8,584 bases of DNA from Acidobacteriota bacterium (lineage in GTDB: Bacteria; Acidobacteriota; Vicinamibacteria; Vicinamibacterales; UBA2999). Location of the stretch: assembly GCA_947478985.1 (NCBI GenBank), contig CANJYC010000062.1, forward strand, positions 1 through 8,584. Direction: 5' to 3'. Every line of letters begins with the position of its first letter. Position 1 is the stretch's first letter. Shown one piece after another: positions 6,796 through 8,584 of the stretch. The notes beneath the pieces are model-generated. The model did not search any database, was not told the DNA's origin, and saw nothing but the letters and a program-made list of their open reading frames with translations. A program made the position numbers and the translations under genes.

Positions 6796-7793
6796 TTCGA
6801 GACGAAGTGCTGAAGGCGTTCCGCGGGCGGAGCGTGCTGGTCACGGGCGGCACGGGACTGATCGGCCGCCAGGTGGTCGACCTGCTGGCCGTGGCGGGGG
6901 CGCGCGTGCGCGTCGTGTCGCTCGACCGGCTCACGCTCGACCCGCGCGTGGAATACGTCTACGGCGACCTGACGGAGTTCGCCTTCTGCCGCGAGGTGAT
7001 GCGCGATATCCAGATGGTGTGCCACCTGGCCGGTGTGAAGGGCTCAGTCGACGTGTCACGCACGCAGCTGGCCAGCCACTTTGTGCCCACGCTGATGTTC
7101 AACACCAACGTGCTCGAGGCGGCGCGCCGCGCGGGGGTGAAGCAACTGGTCTACACCAGCTCGATCGGCGCGTATGCCAGCGCCGAGGTCTTTGTCGAGG
7201 GCACCGAGGTCGGCACCTTCAGCGACGCGCCGATGGACTTTGCCGGCTGGGCCAAGCGTGTCGCCGAGCTGCAGATACACGCCTACGCCACGCAGTACGC
7301 GCTCGACGGGTACGCGCTCGTCCGGCCGTCGAACGTCTACGGGCCTGGCGACAACTTCGATCCCGAGAACGCCATGGTGGTGCCGACGCTCCTGATGCGC
7401 ATTCATCGCGGTGAGGATCCGGTGAAGATCTGGGGCGATGGCACGGCCATCCGCGACTTCGTCTACAGCCGCGATGTGGCCGAGGGCATTCTGCTGGCGC
7501 TGCACCACGGCACGCGAGGGACCTACGTGAACCTCGGCAGCGGGAAGGGCGTGTCGATTGCGGAGCTGGTCGAGGCGCTGCGGGGCTTCCTGGACTTCCG
7601 CTACGAGTTCGACACGACGAAGCCCGGGGGATTCCCCAAGCGGGTGATGGACATCGAGCGGGCACGCGCCTGGATCGAGTACGCGCCCACCACACCGCTC
7701 GCCGAGGGGCTGCGCGCCACCTGGGAGTGGTTCATCGCGCACCAGGACGAGTACCGGCGGAAGCAGAACTACTTCAAGCCGGATCCAGCTTGA
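6792..7793 (+). CDS. Extended SDR, GDP-L-fucose synthase-like (second of tandem pair)
   Basis: 333 residues. Rossmann motif SVLVTGGTGLIGRQVVDLL (14-32), then YGDLTEF (57-63), HLAG (78-81) and YTSSIGAYAS (121-130) with the catalytic Ser. LVRPSNVYGPGDNFDPENA (176-194) and IWGDGTAIRDFVYSRDVAEG (213-232) are typical of GDP-L-fucose synthase-like members. The catalytic YxxxK position reads Ala151-Gly-Trp-Ala-Lys155, with Phe150 just before, so the usual Tyr seems to be missing; the codons are GCC GGC TGG GCC AAG. ATG 6792 overlaps the previous stop (ATGA, 6792-6795), the standard sign of coupled translation; the in-frame ATG at 6762 lies within the upstream gene and is less likely. It is a diverged paralogue of its neighbour and probably works in the same sugar pathway. 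Its end overlaps the convergent gene by 20 bp, and its last residues YFKPDPA resemble that gene's C-terminus. Confidence 0.88.
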   Translation: MIRDEVLKAFRGRSVLVTGGTGLIGRQVVDLLAVAGARVRVVSLDRLTLDPRVEYVYGDLTEFAFCREVMRDIQMVCHLAGVKGSVDVSRTQLASHFVPTLMFNTNVLEAARRAGVKQLVYTSSIGAYASAEVFVEGTEVGTFSDAPMDFAGWAKRVAELQIHAYATQYALDGYALVRPSNVYGPGDNFDPENAMVVPTLLMRIHRGEDPVKIWGDGTAIRDFVYSRDVAEGILLALHHGTRGTYVNLGSGKGVSIAELVEALRGFLDFRYEFDTTKPGGFPKRVMDIERARAWIEYAPTTPLAEGLRATWEWFIAHQDEYRRKQNYFKPDPA

Positions 7794-7796
7794 AGT
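7771..7796. repeat. 26-bp near-perfect palindrome over both stop codons (possible bidirectional terminator hairpin)
   Basis: Arms ACTTCAAGC (7771-7779) and GCTTGAAGT (7788-7796) are perfect reverse complements, and the centre GGATCC (7781-7786) is itself palindromic. Only the pair 7780/7787 (C against A) fails, so 12 of 13 pairs match. As RNA it would give a 9-bp stem with an 8-nt loop in either direction, plus a possible extra G-U pair outside. No U-run follows on either side, so it is not a classic intrinsic terminator. Its place between two convergent genes, covering both stops (TGA 7791-7793 on +; TGA 7776-7774 on -), favours a shared 3' hairpin. Confidence 0.65.
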
Positions 7797-8584
7797 GATA
7801 CCACTCGATGAGGCCGAGGAACGCCGCCTCGGCCAGCGCGCGCTGCCGCGTGTCGGGTGCCTGCACGTAACGCCCATTCCCCATGAAGCCGACGACGCGG
7901 TCCGGCACGATCGCCGCCAGCAGGCGTTCGGCCTCGTCGAGACCCTGGCCCTCGGTCCCCGCATCCAGAAAGAACGCGGCGCCGAAGCCGACCGCCCTGA
8001 GGTGCGCGAGCTGATCGGCTGAGAGCTGCTCCAGCCGATAGCCCCCCGGCGTCCCATACGGGTGAAAGGTGAAGTCGCAGGCCGCGATGGCGCGAAGCGC
8101 CGACTCGTCTCGGGCGTGACTGATCACGTGGACGTTCGGCTTCGGCTGATGCGCGACCACCTGATTGAAGAAGGCTTCCATGCGCCCCATGTGCGCCGAC
8201 CGCAGGACCAGCAGCGGCCCGTCCCATGGCAGCGTCCCGGGTTCGACCAGGCCTCGGGCCTTGTCCCGCAGCAGCATGTCGAGGACCAGTCGAAGGCTGC
8301 GCTCGGTGTCCGTGGGGGACGTTGGTGTTGACGTCGGTGTTGACGTCGGCGTTGACGTCGGCGTCGATGTGGTGTCCACGTGCATGTCGTCCTCACTCCT
8401 CATCTCAAGCGGGCGCGTCGCGACGAGCAGCCGCGCCTCTCCCATGACTCGCACAGCGCAGCCCGGCATGGCCTCGCGCACGCGCTGGCGCGCGGCCGAG
8501 CCGTCACCGGTGACCGGGGAGAACACGACGCCGCCCGGTGCCAGCCGCTGTGCCAGATCCCGGTAGATGCGTGTGGGCGTCTCC
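7774..8584 (-). CDS. Probable SAM methyltransferase C-terminus joined by a Ser/Thr/Pro linker to an unrecognised domain (5' end outside window)
   Basis: The minus-strand frame is open from the right edge to TGA at 7776-7774, giving 269 complete codons. The N-terminal visible part reads YRDLAQRLAPGGVVFSPV (about 8566-8513) and ends with EARLLVATRP. A helix, LAPGG, then strands at the end of a domain is the usual C-terminal shape of a class I SAM methyltransferase; this is inferred because the SAM-binding part is not visible. A linker of STPT repeats follows (about 8374-8310), then about 180 residues I cannot assign to a family. These alternate strands and helices (LLVLRSAHMGRMEAFFNQVV, NVHVISHARDE, FTFHPYGTPGGYRLEQL, GFGAAFFLDAG, VVGFMGNGRYVQ) and look Rossmann-like. 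GTG 8526 is not the true start since the frame continues beyond it. An internal ATG at 8385 with a strong Shine-Dalgarno may start the last domain separately, or the true layout may be two genes. Function unknown; the context suggests sugar or flagellin modification. Confidence 0.62.
   Translation of the reverse strand, partial: ETPTRIYRDLAQRLAPGGVVFSPVTGDGSAARQRVREAMPGCAVRVMGEARLLVATRPLEMRSEDDMHVDTTSTPTSTPTSTPTSTPTSPTDTERSLRLVLDMLLRDKARGLVEPGTLPWDGPLLVLRSAHMGRMEAFFNQVVAHQPKPNVHVISHARDESALRAIAACDFTFHPYGTPGGYRLEQLSADQLAHLRAVGFGAAFFLDAGTEGQGLDEAERLLAAIVPDRVVGFMGNGRYVQAPDTRQRALAEAAFLGLIEWYHFKLDPA
8318..8365. repeat. 12-bp tandem repeat, four units, encoding the STPT linker
   Basis: Four adjacent units on the + strand: GACGTTGGTGTT, GACGTCGGTGTT, GACGTCGGCGTT, GACGTCGGCGTC. 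A diverged fifth unit starts GATGTGG. On the coding (-) strand they give Thr-Ser-Thr-Pro repeats. Because 12 is a multiple of 3, copy-number change would alter linker length but not frame. Confidence 0.9.
8383..8400 (-). promoter_or_regulatory. Internal ribosome binding site and ATG before the C-terminal domain
   Basis: Read on the - strand, AGGAGTGAGG (8400-8391) stands 5 nt before ATG (8385-8383), an unusually good Shine-Dalgarno for this GC-rich window. Starting here would give a 203-residue protein holding the STPT linker and the unrecognised domain. TGA codons lie just upstream in both other frames, as if an upstream gene once ended here. Either a second product from one fused gene or a separate downstream gene is possible. 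Confidence 0.55.

Noticed and set aside
8318..8365. Short tandem repeats as a possible CRISPR array or iteron origin
   Set aside because: The units are adjacent with no spacers, have codon-sized periodicity, and encode a regular Thr-Ser-Thr-Pro linker in frame.
7795..8566. Several + strand open frames (75, 89, 133 codons) opposite the minus-strand gene
   Set aside because: They overlap one another and the minus-strand gene and lack motifs. The minus strand shows a methyltransferase-like end, a repeat linker and an alpha/beta domain pattern.

Overview
The window is a dense, very GC-rich stretch of bacterial DNA. It carries part of a surface-sugar locus, most likely for making a nonulosonic acid (a pseudaminic- or legionaminic-type nine-carbon sugar) and attaching it to flagellin. 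Strong G/C bias at third codon positions, GTG starts, overlapping genes, and secreted-style Ig-like and FG-GAP modules fit a high-GC environmental Gram-negative. An acidobacterium of the Vicinamibacteria type is one candidate, but taxonomy cannot be fixed from this window.

Left part (1-5751, + strand): four genes are chained by short overlaps of 11, 14 and 11 nt, and the three visible starts are all GTG. They are (i) the 3' end of a PseG/SpsG-type UDP-sugar hydrolase, (ii) a NeuB/PseI/SpsE-family nonulosonic acid synthase, (iii) a fusion of an ATP-grasp enzyme with an SpsF-like cytidylyltransferase, and (iv) a Maf (DUF115/MptE-like) flagellin glycosyltransferase that carries an Ig-like domain and a five-repeat FG-GAP/VCBS-like region at its C-terminus. 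Read in order, this is: release the sugar from UDP, condense it with PEP, possibly modify it and activate it with CMP, then transfer it to protein. The Maf-Ig-FG-GAP protein is the most unusual object here. It combines a cytoplasmic glycosyltransferase with modules usually seen in exported proteins, and it has no visible signal peptide.

Middle part (5815-7793, + strand): after a 63-bp gap come two tandem, translationally coupled extended short-chain dehydrogenase/reductase (SDR) sugar-nucleotide enzymes resembling GDP-L-fucose synthase/epimerases. Each appears to have lost one residue of the YxxxK catalytic pair, and a different one in each: Y/R in the first, A/K in the second. They may have diverged to act as partners.

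Right part (7774-8584, - strand): a convergent gene runs off the window edge. It looks like the C-terminal end of a SAM methyltransferase, joined by a Thr/Ser/Pro linker made of 12-bp tandem repeats to an unrecognised domain of about 180 residues. Inside it lies a strong Shine-Dalgarno/ATG that could make the last domain separately. The two convergent genes overlap tail-to-tail by 20 bp inside a 26-bp near-perfect palindrome. The palindrome gives both proteins nearly the same C-terminus (FKxDPA) and could act as a bidirectional hairpin. No RNA gene, CRISPR array, insertion sequence or tRNA was seen, and no gene-free stretch is longer than 63 bp.
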